DNA of 64,000 nucleotides, taken from CAIWHR01 sp963717695 (GTDB taxonomy: Bacteria; Pseudomonadota; Gammaproteobacteria; Burkholderiales; Casimicrobiaceae). Where the stretch lies: positions 1,116,001-1,180,000 of the forward strand of contig CAVQWR010000003.1 of the NCBI GenBank assembly GCA_963717695.1. The letters are read 5' to 3'. Position numbers and translations under genes: made by a program. Shown one piece after another: positions 1 to 10,145 of this stretch. The first letter of the stretch is position 1. The number at the start of each line of letters is the position of its first letter. The notes beneath the pieces are model-generated. The model worked only from the letters and a program-made list of their open reading frames with translations, was not told where the DNA came from and ran no database searches.

Positions 1-1632
1 CGAGCCAGCCGTCGAGCGGCGGGTTGAAGCCGCGCTTCTTCCGCGCGAACGGATCGAGCTCGCCCAGCGCGCTCATCGCCGGCGCGAGCAGCCTGCGCGG
101 CGGATCGGTGAAGCGGACGGCATCCGGCAGCGCGCGCACCGCCGAGACGAAGCGATGATCGAGGAACGGCGCGCGCATCTCGAGCCCGTGCGCCATCGTG
201 CAGAGATCGGCCTTGCGCAGGATGTAGTCGGGCAGGTAGTTCAGCCGGTCGATCTCGAGCAGCGTCGCGAGATCGGCGCGGCGGTCCCCGGGCATCCTCC
301 AGTAGTGCGCGCGCGGCGCCGTGCCCGGCGCGAGGAAGGCGCGCTCGCCCGGCGTGAACCCGGAGAAGCGCAATGCGTAGGCGTCGTGCCAGTCGAGGCG
401 AAGCTCCTCCTCCAGCCGCTGCAGCGAGCCGCCGCCGATGCCGGCCGGTGCGCGCAGCGACGGCAGCACAAGCGCGCGCCGCCAGCGCGTGCGCAGGTGC
501 TTCCGGTAGCGCTTGTATCCGCCGAAGAGCTCGTCGCCGCCGTCGCCGCCCAGGACGACCTTCACGTGCCGTGTCGTCTCGCGCGACAGGTACCACGTCG
601 GGACGCTGGACGGATCGGCGAAGGGCTCGTCGAGATCCGCGATCAGGCGCGGGAAAATCGCTCGGCAATGCGCTGCGGGATGTCGATCGCCAGGTTGGGA
701 AAGCCGAGCCGCGCAGCACTTGCGCGCGCTTCGGCGCTCTCGTCGAACGCGGTGCCGGGGAACGCCGCGGTGAAGCTCTGCAGCCGGTTGAATCCCATCG
801 CGGCGAGCCGGCAGGCGATCGCCGACGAGTCGACGCCGGACGAAAGAAAGAGCCCGAGCGGACGGTCGGCCACGGTGCGCATCCGGATCGCCGCGTCGAG
901 CGTCGGCAGCCACGCTTCATCCGAGGGCTCCGGCCGCCAGTACTCGCGTGTCTCCAGCACTCCGCTCGCGAGGTCGTAGCGCAGCCAGTGCGCCGGCGGC
1001 AGCCGCGACGCAGACGCAAGTATGGTGCGCGGCGCGGGGATCGTCCGGTGCGCGAGGTACGCGTCGATCGCCTCGGCCGAGAACGCGCGCGCGTCGGCCG
1101 GCAGCCACGGCAGCAGCGCGCGCACGGTCGACGCGAACGCGAAGCCGTCGGGGCGATGCGCGTAGACGACGGGCTTCAGGCCCAGCCGGTCGCGCACGAC
1201 GTACACGGCGCGGCGCGTGAGGTCGACGATCGCGAACGCGAACATGCCGCGCAGGCGCGCGACGCAGTCGATGCCCCAGTGCTCGTAGGCGTGCAGGATG
1301 AATTCGGTGTCGGAGCGCGTGCGAAAGCGGTAGCCCGCGGCCTTCAGTGCTTCGGCGTCGGCGGCCCAGTCGTAGACCTCGCCGTTGTAGGCGATGAAGA
1401 CGTCGCCGGCGTCGTTGCCCATCGGCTGGTCGGCCTCGGGACGCGGATCGATGATGGAAAGGCGCGTGTGCACGAGCGCGTTCGGCGCGGCGGCGGTGGT
1501 CGCGCGGAGTCCCGCGTCCCACGACATCGTGTGCTCGGCGTCGGGGCCGCGCTGGCGCAGCGCCGCAAGCATCCGCTCGACGGATGCGGGGGGCACGACG
1601 CGCGCTCCGAAATAGCCGGCGATGCCGCACAT
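1..1632 (-). CDS. asnB: Asparagine synthase-family amidotransferase (first copy, 3' end cut by window edge)
   Basis: Glutamine-dependent amidotransferase that transfers ammonia to a carboxylate activated with ATP. The class II glutaminase domain starts with Met-Cys2 (MCGIAGYFG) and has RGPDAEHT and YNGEVYDW blocks. The synthetase domain has the pyrophosphate loop SSGVDSSAIA and GGDGGDELFGGY, and the reading runs off the window edge in the C-terminal KKRGFNPPLDGWL block. One extra base near 645-655 breaks the frame after RIAERFSR; without it the frame continues with LIADLDEPFADPSSVP, so a sequencing error is likely. It lies 2 bp after a glycosyltransferase stop inside an LPS-type cluster, which suggests amidation of a sugar acid (inference) rather than free asparagine synthesis. 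Confidence 0.85.
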
Positions 1633-1634
1633 GA

Positions 1635-2745
1635 TCAGGCGCCTCTCATCGCGGCGCGAAACACGGCTTCCATGGCGTCCAGCATGCGATCGAGGCCGAA
1701 GCGCTGCTCGGCGAGGCGCCGGCCGGCGGTACCGAAGCGCACGCGCAGGTCCGGATCGTCGCGCAGGCGGACGAGCGCCGCCGCGAGTGCCGCGGTGTCG
1801 CGCGGCGCGACGATCAAACCGGTGACGTCGGCGGCAACGGCCTCGGTGATGGCGCCGACCGTCGTCGAGACGACCGGCACCGCGCAGGCCATCGCCTGCA
1901 TGATCGCCTGCGGCACACCTTCCTCGCCGTAGGAAGGCAGCGCGAAGAGGTCGAGCGCGTTGAGCCAGGGGACGACGTTCTCCTGCTGGCCCGCGAAACG
2001 CACGCGATCGGCGAGACCGAGCGCGGCGAGTCGCGCGTCGAGCTTCGTGCGATACGGTCCGTCGCCGACGACGACGACATTCCAGCCCGCTCCAGCCCGC
2101 GCGCTCCGCGGCGATGGCGTCGAACAGGTATTCGTGGCCCTTCCAGTCACGCAGCGTGGCGACGATGCCGAGCGTCGGCCGCTCCGGCAGGCCGAGCCGC
2201 TGCCGCGCCGCGACGGCGTCGCCGGGCACGAAGCGCGCGAGGTCGATGCCGGTCGGGATCGACGTCATGTGTTCGAGCGGCACGCCGTTGTCGCGCGCGA
2301 GCTGCCGCCGCAGCGCTTCGCCCGTGGTGACGATGTGCGCGGTCGCGTGCGTGTAGAGCCAGCGCGTCGTCGGGCGGTTGCGGATCGTCGTCGACACGTG
2401 GCGGGTGCGCACGATCGGCGGCGCGCCGGGAAGCGTCGCGCAGGCGATGGCGCCAAGCCAGCTGTCGGTCGAGCTGTGCGTGTTGAGGACGTCGATCGCG
2501 CCGCGCCGCTTCTGCGAGGAAGCGGCGCAGCGCGAGCAGCGCCGGCAGCCGCTTCTTCCGGATGTCGATCCGCTCGACCGGGATGCCCGCACGCTCGCCG
2601 CATCCGCGATCGGCGCCTCGGCGGGCGTGACCAGCGTGACGCGGTGGCCCCGGTCGAGAAAGCCGCGCGCCTCGGTGAGGATGCGGATCTCCTGGCCGCC
2701 CCAGCCGCAGGAATTTTCCGTGTGCACGATGGAGAGGGGCCGCAT
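1635..2745 (-). CDS. Glycosyltransferase family 4 protein (frame-broken)
   Basis: Cytoplasmic GT-B glycosyltransferase of about 370 residues, probably adding a sugar to LPS or O-antigen. The N-terminal donor-site block HTENSCGWGGQEIRILTEA follows Met1. The C-terminal half has VVVVGDGPYRTKL and the GT4 E-x7-E region in YGEEGVPQAIMQAMA, followed by PVVSTTVGAITEAV. The frame changes near 2600, near 2510 (together restoring PVERIDIRKKRLPALLALRRFLAEA) and near 2090-2115, where a 10-base unit is tandemly doubled. All three look like indel errors. It sits between two asnB genes, and its stop is 2 bp before the next start, so the genes are probably cotranscribed. Confidence 0.8.
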
Positions 2746-2827
2746 GCGCGCCCCCACGCTCGCGGCTGGCGCCGCCTCGCTGCCCCCGGGGGGGAGCAAT
2801 TCGCGCCTTGGGACGGCCCGGCGGCGC
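2746..2827. repeat. Candidate REP-like intergenic palindrome
   Basis: An 82-bp gap between asnB (second copy) and the glycosyltransferase holds a C5-G7 run forming a perfect CCCCCGGGGG core flanked by GCCGCCTCGCTG and GGACGGCCCGGCGGCGC. It resembles the C/G-rich dispersed intergenic palindromes of betaproteobacterial genomes. Only this copy was noticed in the window, so the assignment is tentative. Confidence 0.3.
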
Positions 2828-4699
2828 TCATAGGGCGAAGTCCGGCTCGTAGCGCGCGAGCCAGCGCTCGAGGATCAGCAGCACCCAGAGGCGCATCGCG
2901 TGGTTCTTCCTGCCCGACGCGTGCTCGCCGATGAGGCGCGCGATCGCTTCGGGCCGCAGCAGCCCGCGCCGCGCCGAGCCCCGCGGGGCCGAGGGCCGCC
3001 TCGATGTCGGGTTTGAGCTCGTTCGCGAGCCAGCGCTCGAGCGGCATCATGAAGCCCTGCTTCTTCCGGTGCACGATGTCGCGCGGAAGGTAGCGCTCGG
3101 CGAGCGCCTTGAGGATGAACTTGGTGGTGCGCGCCGTTGATCTTCAGCGCCGGATCGAGCCGCGCGCACCAGCCGTAGAACTCGTGATCGAGATACGGCA
3201 CGCGCGCCTCGAGCGAAAACGCCATCGTCGCGCGGTCGACCTTGGCGAGGAGGTCGTCCGGCAGCCACAGCCTCGCGTCGATGTCGAGCAGATGGTCGAG
3301 GTACGCCGGCGAATCGCATTCGGCGTAGAACGCCTCGGCGCTGTCGGCGACGCGGGCGTGCGCCGCGGCGGCGAACGGCGCCGTGAAGTACTCGGCGCGC
3401 AGCAGCACGTCGAAGATGTTGGGGATCGTCGTGTACCGGCGCGCGCGCGGTTGCGCCGCCGCCTTCAGGATCCGGTCGCGCGCGATGCGCGGCGGCAGCC
3501 GGCGCAGAAGCGCGGGCAGCGGCGAGCCGGGCGCACCCAGCACGCCGGTGATGCGCTCCTCGGCGAGCCGCTTCACGTAGTTGGAGTAGCCGCCGAACAC
3601 CTCGTCGGCGCCTTCGCCGGTCAGCACGACCGTCACGTCCCGGCGCGCGTATTGCGCGAGCAGCATCGTCGGCAGCGCGGCCTGGTCGCCGAACGGCTCG
3701 TCGAACACGTCGACCCAGCGTCGAGCGCCGGCAGCACGTCCTCGGGCGCGACCATGAGGCAGTGGTGGCGGCTGCCGATGTGCGCGGCCACGCGCTTCGC
3801 TTCCTCGTGCTCGCTGCCGACGTCGCGGCCGGTGAAGCCCAGGTTGAACGTGTCGAGCGCGCGGCCAGAGGCGCGCGTCGCCATCGCCGCGATCACGCCC
3901 GAGTCGACACCGCCGCTGACGAATGCGCCGAGCGGCACGTCGGCGACCAGCATCGACTCGACCGAGCGCGCGAGCTCGCGCTCCAGCGCATCGACGGCGG
4001 GCGTCCCGACGAGTGCGTGTTTCGGACGATACGACGGCTTCCAGAACGCTCCGGTCGGAGGTCGTTGCGCCGGTGAACGAAAGCCAGTGGCCGGCCGGAA
4101 GCTTGCGAATCGCCGGTGTACGCCGTGTACGGCGCCGGAATGTACTGGCATTCGAGATAGAGCGCGAGCGCATCGAGATCGATCGCATGCGGCAGCCCGG
4201 GAAACGGCCGCAGTGACTTCAGCTCGGAGCCGAAGCAGAAGCGCGCCCGCATGCGCCGCGTAATAGAGCGGCTTGACGCCGAGATGATCGCGCGCGAGGA
4301 AAAGCTCCTGCGCGGCGCGGTCCCACAAGCGCGAACGCGAACATGCCGGCAAGCCGGTCGAGCACGCCGCGGCCCCATTGCCGCCAGCCGTGGACGATCA
4401 CTTCGCCGTCGCCCTCCGTCGCGAAGACGTGGCCGGCCGCCTGCAGCTCGCGGCGCAACTGCGCGGAAATTGTAGATTTCGCCATTGAACACGACGGCGA
4501 TCGCGCCGTCGGCAGACACGAGCGGCTGTCGGCTGCCGGCAAGGTCGATGACCGACAGTCGGCGATGGCCCAGTCCAACGGGCCCGTCGAAGTGGAAGCC
4601 GTCGGCATCGGGCCCGCGATGGGCGAGCGCCGCGGTCATCGCCGGAAGCGCTTCGCGCGCGCGGCGATCGTCGCTCCAGTAGCCGGTAATGCCGCACAT
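2828..4699 (-). CDS. asnB: Asparagine synthase-family amidotransferase (second copy, heavily frame-broken)
   Basis: A second, distinct glutamine amidotransferase of about 620 residues. Catalytic Cys2 (MCGITGYWSDDRRAREA), HRGPDADGFHF, HRRLSVIDL and FNGEIYNF define the glutaminase half. SGGVDSGVIAA, LTGEGADEVFGGYSNYVK and DDLLAKVDRATMAFSLEAR define the synthetase half, and the reading ends WLARYEPDFAL. The protein can only be followed by changing frame about eight times, near 4475, 4340, 4240, 4120, 4040, 3720, 3130 and 2970. Motifs on both sides of each break are well conserved, which argues for sequence errors, although a decaying copy cannot be excluded. It has its own promoter (4796-4801) and is the first gene of a transcript that continues into the glycosyltransferase and the other asnB. 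Confidence 0.75.
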
Positions 4700-4795
4700 G
4701 GGATCGGGGACAATCGTGCCGGGACTTGGCGCACCTTTTTGCCCGCGCCGCAGGTGGCGGCGCAGGGAAATTCTCGGCACTGGGAACGGCCCCGA

Positions 4796-4801
4796 ATTAT
4801 A
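4796..4801 (-). promoter_or_regulatory. -10 box TATAAT upstream of second asnB
   Basis: A perfect TATAAT on the minus strand overlaps the stop codon of the upstream glycosyltransferase and lies about 95 bp before the asnB start at 4699. No convincing -35 box was found at 17 bp. Confidence 0.5.
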
Positions 4802-5935
4802 GCGCAGGGTTGCCCGAGCATCTCCCGGTAAAGGCCGATGAGCTCGCCTGCCATCGCGTCGGGCGTGAGTGTGGCGACCGCGGCCGTGGCGCGCGCCGCC
4901 ATCGACAAGCGTTGCGCAGGATCGAGCAGCCGGCGCATACCCTCGGCAATGGCGGCGACGTCGGTCGCATCGCAGACGACGCCGGCATCGTGCGCGACGA
5001 CGAGCTCGCCTGCGCCGCAGCGGCGGCTCGTCACCACCGGCAGTCCGCAGGCGAGCGCTTCGAGCACCGCGTTGGAGAGGGGATCGTAGAGCGTCGGCAG
5101 CACGAATGCGTCGGCAGCACCGAGATATGGGCGCGGATCGGCCTGCGGTCCCGCGAAGCTGACGCGCGCCGCGACGTCGAGGCGCCTCGCGAGCGCCTTG
5201 TACTGCGACGGATTCTTGTCGCGGCCGACGACGACGAGGCGCGCATTCTCCGGCAATCGCGCGAGCGAGCGCAGCGCCGCGGGAACGCCCTTGCGCGCGT
5301 AGCCCGATCCCAGCAGCAGGAACGCCACATCCGAGGCGGCGATGCCGAGGCGCGCACGCGTTGCATCGCGTCCTTCGCGCACCTGCGGGCCGAATTCCAG
5401 CGGATCGACCGCGTTGTAGATCACGCGCAGGCGGTCCTCGGGAATGCGGAAGTGGGTCGCGGATGTCGTTCTTCACCATCTGCGAGATGCAGATCACGGC
5501 CTTGAGCGACGGGTCGGCGAAGACGCGCGCCTCGGCGGCGAGCACATACGCGTGATACGGATTCGTCGCGATGCCGAGCCGCTCGGCCACGCTTCCGGTG
5601 CGCCTGCGCTCCTCGAGAAATACGCGGTGCACCCCGTCGCCGGCGCGAAAGATGTCGCAGCCCGCGATGCGCTCGTGCGTCTGCACGACGTCCGGCCGGT
5701 CGCGCGCGAGCTCCGCGCGGACCGCTCTGGCGAAGCTCGCGTCGCGCCACTGGCGCCCGAGGTAGAACGGGTCGCAGATGACGGGCTCGATCCGTCCGCG
5801 TTCGGAGCGCGGCCAGCGACGCGTGTAGACGCGGATGCCGATGCCGTGCGCCTGCAGCGTGCCCATCGCACGCTCGACGAAGCGCTCCGCGCCGCCGAAC
5901 GGCGTGTACCGTTGCCGGACGATGCCGAGCTTCAT
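4797..5935 (-). CDS. Glycosyltransferase family 4 protein (WaaG-like, frame-broken)
   Basis: GT-B glycosyltransferase of about 380 residues. The N-terminus MKLGIVRQRYTPFGGAERF has the glycine-rich acceptor loop of LPS core glycosyltransferases such as WaaG. The C-terminal half has LLLGSGYARKG, FAGPQADPRPYLGAADAFV and the GT4 block YDPLSNAVLEALACGLPVV. One extra C near 5450 breaks the frame (the intended reading is KNDIRDHFRIPEDRLRVIYNAVD). A second break near 4805 decides the end: the family-like ending is LGQPAL-stop at 4797, otherwise the frame runs on to 4636 into asnB. The start codon overlaps the heptosyltransferase stop as ATGA, so the two are translationally coupled. Confidence 0.8.
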
Positions 5936-7047
5936 TGCGGCGTCGCGCTACCGGTCTCGGCGAGCAGCGAGGTGACCGCAGCCTCGACGCGTGAGAGTGG
6001 CAGCGTGATGAGACACTCCGAATTGTTGCTGCCGCCGCAGCCGTTGTTGCCGCAGGGGCGGCACGGATGCACGTCGGAGGCGACGACGCGGTGCGGCACG
6101 CGCCACGGACCCCACTCGATCTCTCCGCTCGGGCCGAACCAGGCGACGACCGGCGTGCCCGCAGCCGAGGCCATGTGCATCGGCGCGGTGTCGCAGCCGA
6201 TGAAAAGCCGTGCATTGCCGATCAGGACGCGAAGCTCAGGCAGCGTGAGCTGCCCGGAAAGGTCGACCGGCGTGGCGCGCATCGTCGCCTTGATTGCACC
6301 GATGAGCTTCGTTTCGGCAGGATCGGGCGCGCCGGTCAGCACGATGCGCCAGCCGGCGTCGGCAAGCTTGTCGAGGAGTGCCGCTGTCGGCCCCGCCGGC
6401 CAGCACTTGAACATCCAGCGCGAGCCGGGATGCACAAGGATGAAGCGCCCGGGCACGAGACCGTTCGCGGCGAGCAGCGCGTCGGCGCGCGCGCGCGCCG
6501 ACGCATCCGGCGTCATGACGAGCGGCTTGTCGGTCTCGTCGGGCCAGATGCCGATGCGGCGCAGCGCATCGAGGTTCTGCTCGACGGTGTGGCGCGGCGT
6601 CGAGAGCGGCAGCAGGTAGCGGTGGGTGAAGCACCTGCGCCAGAGCCAGCCGTTGCGGCGGCGCTCCGGCGCTACCGCATGACGCGCGCCGACGAGCCGC
6701 GCGAGCCATGCGCCGCGCGGATGGTCGGTGAGATGCACGACGAGGTCGTAGCGGCGCGCGCGCAGCCGCCGCCAGAGGGCTAGTTCGCCCAACGCGTGTT
6801 TGATCGGTCCGCGCTTCCTGAGCTCGCGATCGATCGCATGCACTTCGGCAATCGCAGGATGCCCGGCGAGCATCGGCACCGTCTCGAGATAGACGAGCGC
6901 ATCGAGCTCCGCGTGCGGCGCCGCGCGGCGCAGCGCGGTGAACACGGGCGACGCCAGCAGCACGTCGCCGTGATGGCGAAGCTTGATCACCAGGACGCGG
7001 CGCACGCGCGAGAGGTCGATCGCGTCGGCGACGGCGGGCTCGATCAT
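5932..7047 (-). CDS. waaQ: Lipopolysaccharide heptosyltransferase, GT9 (WaaQ/RfaQ-like)
   Basis: Predicted ADP-heptose:LPS heptosyltransferase of 371 residues adding heptose to the LPS inner core at the cytoplasmic face. The start VLVIKLRHHGDVLLASPVF (residues 18-36) is the hallmark of RfaQ-type enzymes. The C-terminal donor site has VHPGSRWMFKCWP, LTGAPDPAE and the GCDTAPMHMASAAGTPVVAWFGP block common to GT9. A Cys cluster near the C-terminus (CRPCGNNGCGG, then SNNSECL) is also present. The gene is intact. It ends in an ATGA overlap with the next glycosyltransferase and begins 58 bp after the VanZ-like gene, so it belongs to the same transcript. Confidence 0.87.
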   Translation of the reverse strand: MIEPAVADAIDLSRVRRVLVIKLRHHGDVLLASPVFTALRRAAPHAELDALVYLETVPMLAGHPAIAEVHAIDRELRKRGPIKHALGELALWRRLRARRYDLVVHLTDHPRGAWLARLVGARHAVAPERRRNGWLWRRCFTHRYLLPLSTPRHTVEQNLDALRRIGIWPDETDKPLVMTPDASARARADALLAANGLVPGRFILVHPGSRWMFKCWPAGPTAALLDKLADAGWRIVLTGAPDPAETKLIGAIKATMRATPVDLSGQLTLPELRVLIGNARLFIGCDTAPMHMASAAGTPVVAWFGPSGEIEWGPWRVPHRVVASDVHPCRPCGNNGCGGSNNSECLITLPLSRVEAAVTSLLAETGSATPQ

Positions 7048-7105
7048 GCGGGCAACGATAGCAGATGCTTGCGCGCTTGTGCCAACGCCGCCAACAGTCG
7101 CACGC

Positions 7106-8204
7106 TCAGTGCGGATCTCCCCAGCGCGGGCGCCCGGCCAGCGCGAAGAGGTAGGCGCTCGCGATGAGCGGCCAGACGAGCAGCACGGTGCGGGTCAGGC
7201 CGTTGAAGTTGAGCAGATGACCGTACGAGCGCGTGAAGAGCGTGAGCGGCGCGCGCGCGAAGAGGAGGTCGGGGGCGAGCAGCGTTGTCAGCAGCGACGA
7301 CAGCAGCGCAATGGCCGCAAGGGCAATCTGCACCGGGCGCGGCAGCCACATGGCCGCGGAGAGCAGCAGCGCGCCGACCGCAATGCCCAGCGACACGCCG
7401 GGTGCCAGCCAGCTGCTCCACGCCGAAGGCTTGATCAGCGTCTCTGCGGCGATGCCCTTGACGACGAACGCGGTGCCGATCAGCAGGAGCACGGCGCTTC
7501 CGGCGCGGCGCCGGTCGTTGAGAAGGAGGGCGAGAAAGAGTCCGACGCCAAGGAGCTGCAGCCCGCTGTGAGCCCCCTGGACGAGCGGCACGACGAAATC
7601 GCCGTCGGGCAGCGGGGCGAGCGCGACGCTTCCCGCGTCGGGCAGCGCCTCGAACGTCGTCGCGAACAGCGGTATGCCCGGGTTCGCCTGCGCGACGAGC
7701 CAGATCGCGAGCAGTGCGAGTCCGAAATCGCCGATGCGTCCGGGCACGAACCACGAGCGGCGGAGCTCCGTGATCCTGTGCTTCGCGGGTCCCGAGCGCG
7801 CCAGCGTGATGCCCACGAGCGCGCCGAGGGTCGCGCCCGTGATGTTCGCGCCGAGGTCGATCGACGCTCGCGACGCGCGTGGGCAGGAACATCTGCAGCG
7901 TCTCCATCGCGAACGACAACGCGGCGGCCGCGGCGAGCGCGACAAGGAAGCGGCCGAGCGGCGGCCGTCGGCGCGGCATCAGCGCGACAAAAAACCCGAA
8001 CGGTGCGTACGCGACGACGTTGACGAGGACGTCGAAGCGCGTGTAGCGCGGCGGAAACGGCGCGAACAGGAAGAACGGCGTGTTCGGCGCCGGCGCGAGC
8101 CACGGCGCGAACGGCTGCAGGCTTGCATACGCGATCGCAAGCGCGTAGAGCGCCGCGAGGTAGTGCGGCAACAGCGACGGCGGCGCGCGCGTGGCGAGCG
8201 GCAT
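7106..8204 (-). CDS. VanZ-like integral membrane protein (one frame break)
   Basis: Polytopic membrane protein of about 365 residues. The VanZ-like N-terminal region has FDVLVNVVAYAPFGFF and, after the break, SIDLGANITGATLGALVGI, the two conserved polar-transmembrane blocks of that family. Several hydrophobic segments follow to the C-terminus (for example SVALAPL, LLGVGLFLALLL, AVGALLLSAAMWL). The frame changes near 7862, within ACTCGCGACG, by a single base. Biochemical function is unknown. Position at the head of the LPS cluster suggests an envelope or polysaccharide role (inference). Start chosen at the ATG that gives MPLATRAPPSLLPHYL. Confidence 0.7.
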
Positions 8205-8238
8205 CGGGGCCTGGTCACGCCGGGTCCGCGAAGACGGA

Positions 8239-8264
8239 CGGCCCCTGATCAGCCGCAGGGGCCG
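8239..8264 (-). terminator. Hairpin after the polyamine transporter operon
   Basis: CGGCCCCT and AGGGGCCG pair as a perfect 8-bp stem with a 10-nt loop, 23 bp beyond the stop of the binding-protein gene. The following minus-strand bases are only moderately U-rich, so intrinsic termination is plausible but not certain. Confidence 0.4.
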
Positions 8265-8286
8265 CATCCGCGGCGCCGCGCGATCG

Positions 8287-9360
8287 TCAGCGGCCGGCCT
8301 TGATCTCCGTCCACAGCTTGCTGCGCAGGCGGCGCTGCGCCACGGTGAGATCCTTCAGCTGCTCGAGCTTCGGCTGGTAGTCCTTGGGCGGAAAGACGGC
8401 GGGGAGCTTGAGGAGTTCGGGCTTGATGTACTTCATCGCGTCGGCGTTCGGGTTCCCGGAGCCGATGAGGTTGGTGAGCTCCGCGGAATTCTTGCCTTCG
8501 AGCATGAAGTTCATGAACATCAGCGCGAGATCGGGGCGCGGCGCCGATTTGTCGATCACCATGTTGTCGACGGCGAGGACCGCGCCTTCCTTGGGCAGCC
8601 CCTGCAGGATATGGAAATTGCGTCCCGCCGCCTGCGCGTCCAGGTTCGCCTGGAAGATGTCGTTGCTGTAGCCATGCACGAGCCAGATGTTGCCGACGGT
8701 CAGCTCCTTGATGTAGGACGACGCGTTGAACGCGGCCCAGTACGGCTTCGCCTTCTTGATCACCGCGGCCGCCTCGTCCCAGTGCTTCGGGTCGGTGTCG
8801 TTGGCCGAGTAGCCGAGATATTTGAGGGCGGCGGCAAAGAGCTCGTTGGCGCTGTCGAGCACCGTCACCCGACCTTTGACCTTCTCCAGATATTTCGGGT
8901 CGAAGATGACGGCCCACGTGTCGGTCGGGAGGCCGAGCTCCTTCATCTTCACGTCGTTGTAGCCGATGATCGTCGTCGACATCGCGTAAGGGACCGAATA
9001 CTTGTTCCCCGGGTCGAACGACGTGTTGAGGTAGACGGCCTCGATGTTCTTGAGATTGGGCAGCTTCGACTTGTCGATCGGCTTCAGCTGGCCGCCCCTG
9101 ATCAGCGCCTCCACGGCATTCGAGGTCGGGACCAGGACGTCGTAGCCTTTGGCGCCGGCGGCAAGCTTGGCGAGGAGCTCCTCGTTATCCGAATAGTAGG
9201 TCTGCACGACCTCGCACTTGCACTGCTCCTCGAAGCGCTTCACGGTCTCCGGAGCGATGTAGTTGTTCCAGTTGTAGAGGTGCAGCTGGTCCTTCGCGGC
9301 GGCGGAAAGCGCGAACGTGGCGGCGGCGAGCGCGACGACAATGGCGGTCAGGCGATTCAT
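8287..9360 (-). CDS. potF: Polyamine ABC transporter, periplasmic binding protein (PotF/PotD type)
   Basis: Periplasmic spermidine/putrescine-binding protein of 357 residues. It begins with a Sec signal peptide (hydrophobic stretch to SAAAKDQ, cleavage about residue 21-22). The mature protein opens LHLYNWNNYIAPETV, the classic PotD/PotF start, and has VLVPTSNAVEALI, the hinge region VPYAMSTTIIGYN and DNMVIDKSAPRPDLA. It is the last gene of the transporter operon, 11 bp after the inner-membrane permease gene. Polyamine specificity is inferred from family resemblance; putrescine versus spermidine cannot be decided here. Confidence 0.9.
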   Translation of the reverse strand: MNRLTAIVVALAAATFALSAAAKDQLHLYNWNNYIAPETVKRFEEQCKCEVVQTYYSDNEELLAKLAAGAKGYDVLVPTSNAVEALIRGGQLKPIDKSKLPNLKNIEAVYLNTSFDPGNKYSVPYAMSTTIIGYNDVKMKELGLPTDTWAVIFDPKYLEKVKGRVTVLDSANELFAAALKYLGYSANDTDPKHWDEAAAVIKKAKPYWAAFNASSYIKELTVGNIWLVHGYSNDIFQANLDAQAAGRNFHILQGLPKEGAVLAVDNMVIDKSAPRPDLALMFMNFMLEGKNSAELTNLIGSGNPNADAMKYIKPELLKLPAVFPPKDYQPKLEQLKDLTVAQRRLRSKLWTEIKAGR

Positions 9361-9371
9361 GGCAGTTCTCC

Positions 9372-10145
9372 TCATTCGGAGCGCAGAGCGCTCGGCGACA
9401 CTTTCGAAGCGACGACGATCAGGACGAGTGTCAGCAGCATCAGCAGCGTCGACACGGCGTTGACCTCGGGCGTGACGGCGATCTTGATCATCGAGTAGAT
9501 CTGCAGCGGCAGCGTCACGGTGCCCGCACCCGCCGTGAAGAACGTGATGACGAAGTCGTCGATCGACAGCGTGAACGCCATCAGCGCGCCGGCGATCACG
9601 CCCGGCATGATGAGCGGAAGCGTCACGTGACGAAAGGCCTGCCAGGGACTGGCGCCGCAGTCGCGCGCCGCCTCGGTGAGGCTTTCGTCCATGCCGGCAA
9701 GGCGCGAGCGCACGACGATGGCGACGAAGCCGATGCAGAACGCGATGTGCGCGAGCGCGACGGAAACGAGCCCCAGCGTGAAGTTCAGCAGCACGAAGAA
9801 GATGAGCAGCGACACGCCCATCAGGATCTCGGGGATCGCGATCGGCGCCAGCACGAGAACCGGCAGGATCCGCGTCTTGTAGCGGTACATCGCCACGCCG
9901 GCCATCGTTCCCAGCAGGGTCGACACGATGCTTGCGACCAGCGCGATCAGGAGCGAGTTGCCCGCGGCAGTCAGCATCTCCTCGTTGTGGAAGAGCTTGT
10001 CGTACCAGCCGAGCGTGAAGCCGACCCATTCGGCATTGAGGCGCGAATCGTTGAACGAGTAGACGACGACGATCGCGAGCGGGATGTACAGGAACGCGTA
10101 GCCCGCGCCTGCGGCGACCCACAGTGCGAGCGGCTGCCTACGCAC
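9372..10145 (-). CDS. potI: Polyamine ABC transporter permease (PotI/PotC type)
   Basis: Inner-membrane permease of 257 residues with about six transmembrane segments. The ATPase-contacting EAA loop is EAARDCGASPWQAFRHVTLPL, continuing IMPGVIAGALMAFTLSIDDFV; the SIDDF block is typical of PotC/PotI. Its start overlaps the potH stop by 8 bp, which indicates translational coupling. It pairs with PotH to form the membrane channel energised by PotA. Confidence 0.9.
   Translation of the reverse strand: MRRQPLALWVAAGAGYAFLYIPLAIVVVYSFNDSRLNAEWVGFTLGWYDKLFHNEEMLTAAGNSLLIALVASIVSTLLGTMAGVAMYRYKTRILPVLVLAPIAIPEILMGVSLLIFFVLLNFTLGLVSVALAHIAFCIGFVAIVVRSRLAGMDESLTEAARDCGASPWQAFRHVTLPLIMPGVIAGALMAFTLSIDDFVITFFTAGAGTVTLPLQIYSMIKIAVTPEVNAVSTLLMLLTLVLIVVASKVSPSALRSE

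Noticed and set aside
2828..4699. Second asnB as an exosortase-A-associated amidotransferase
   Set aside because: No exosortase, PEP-CTERM or associated prsK/prsR genes are in the window, and the sequence is compatible with general O-antigen amidotransferases.
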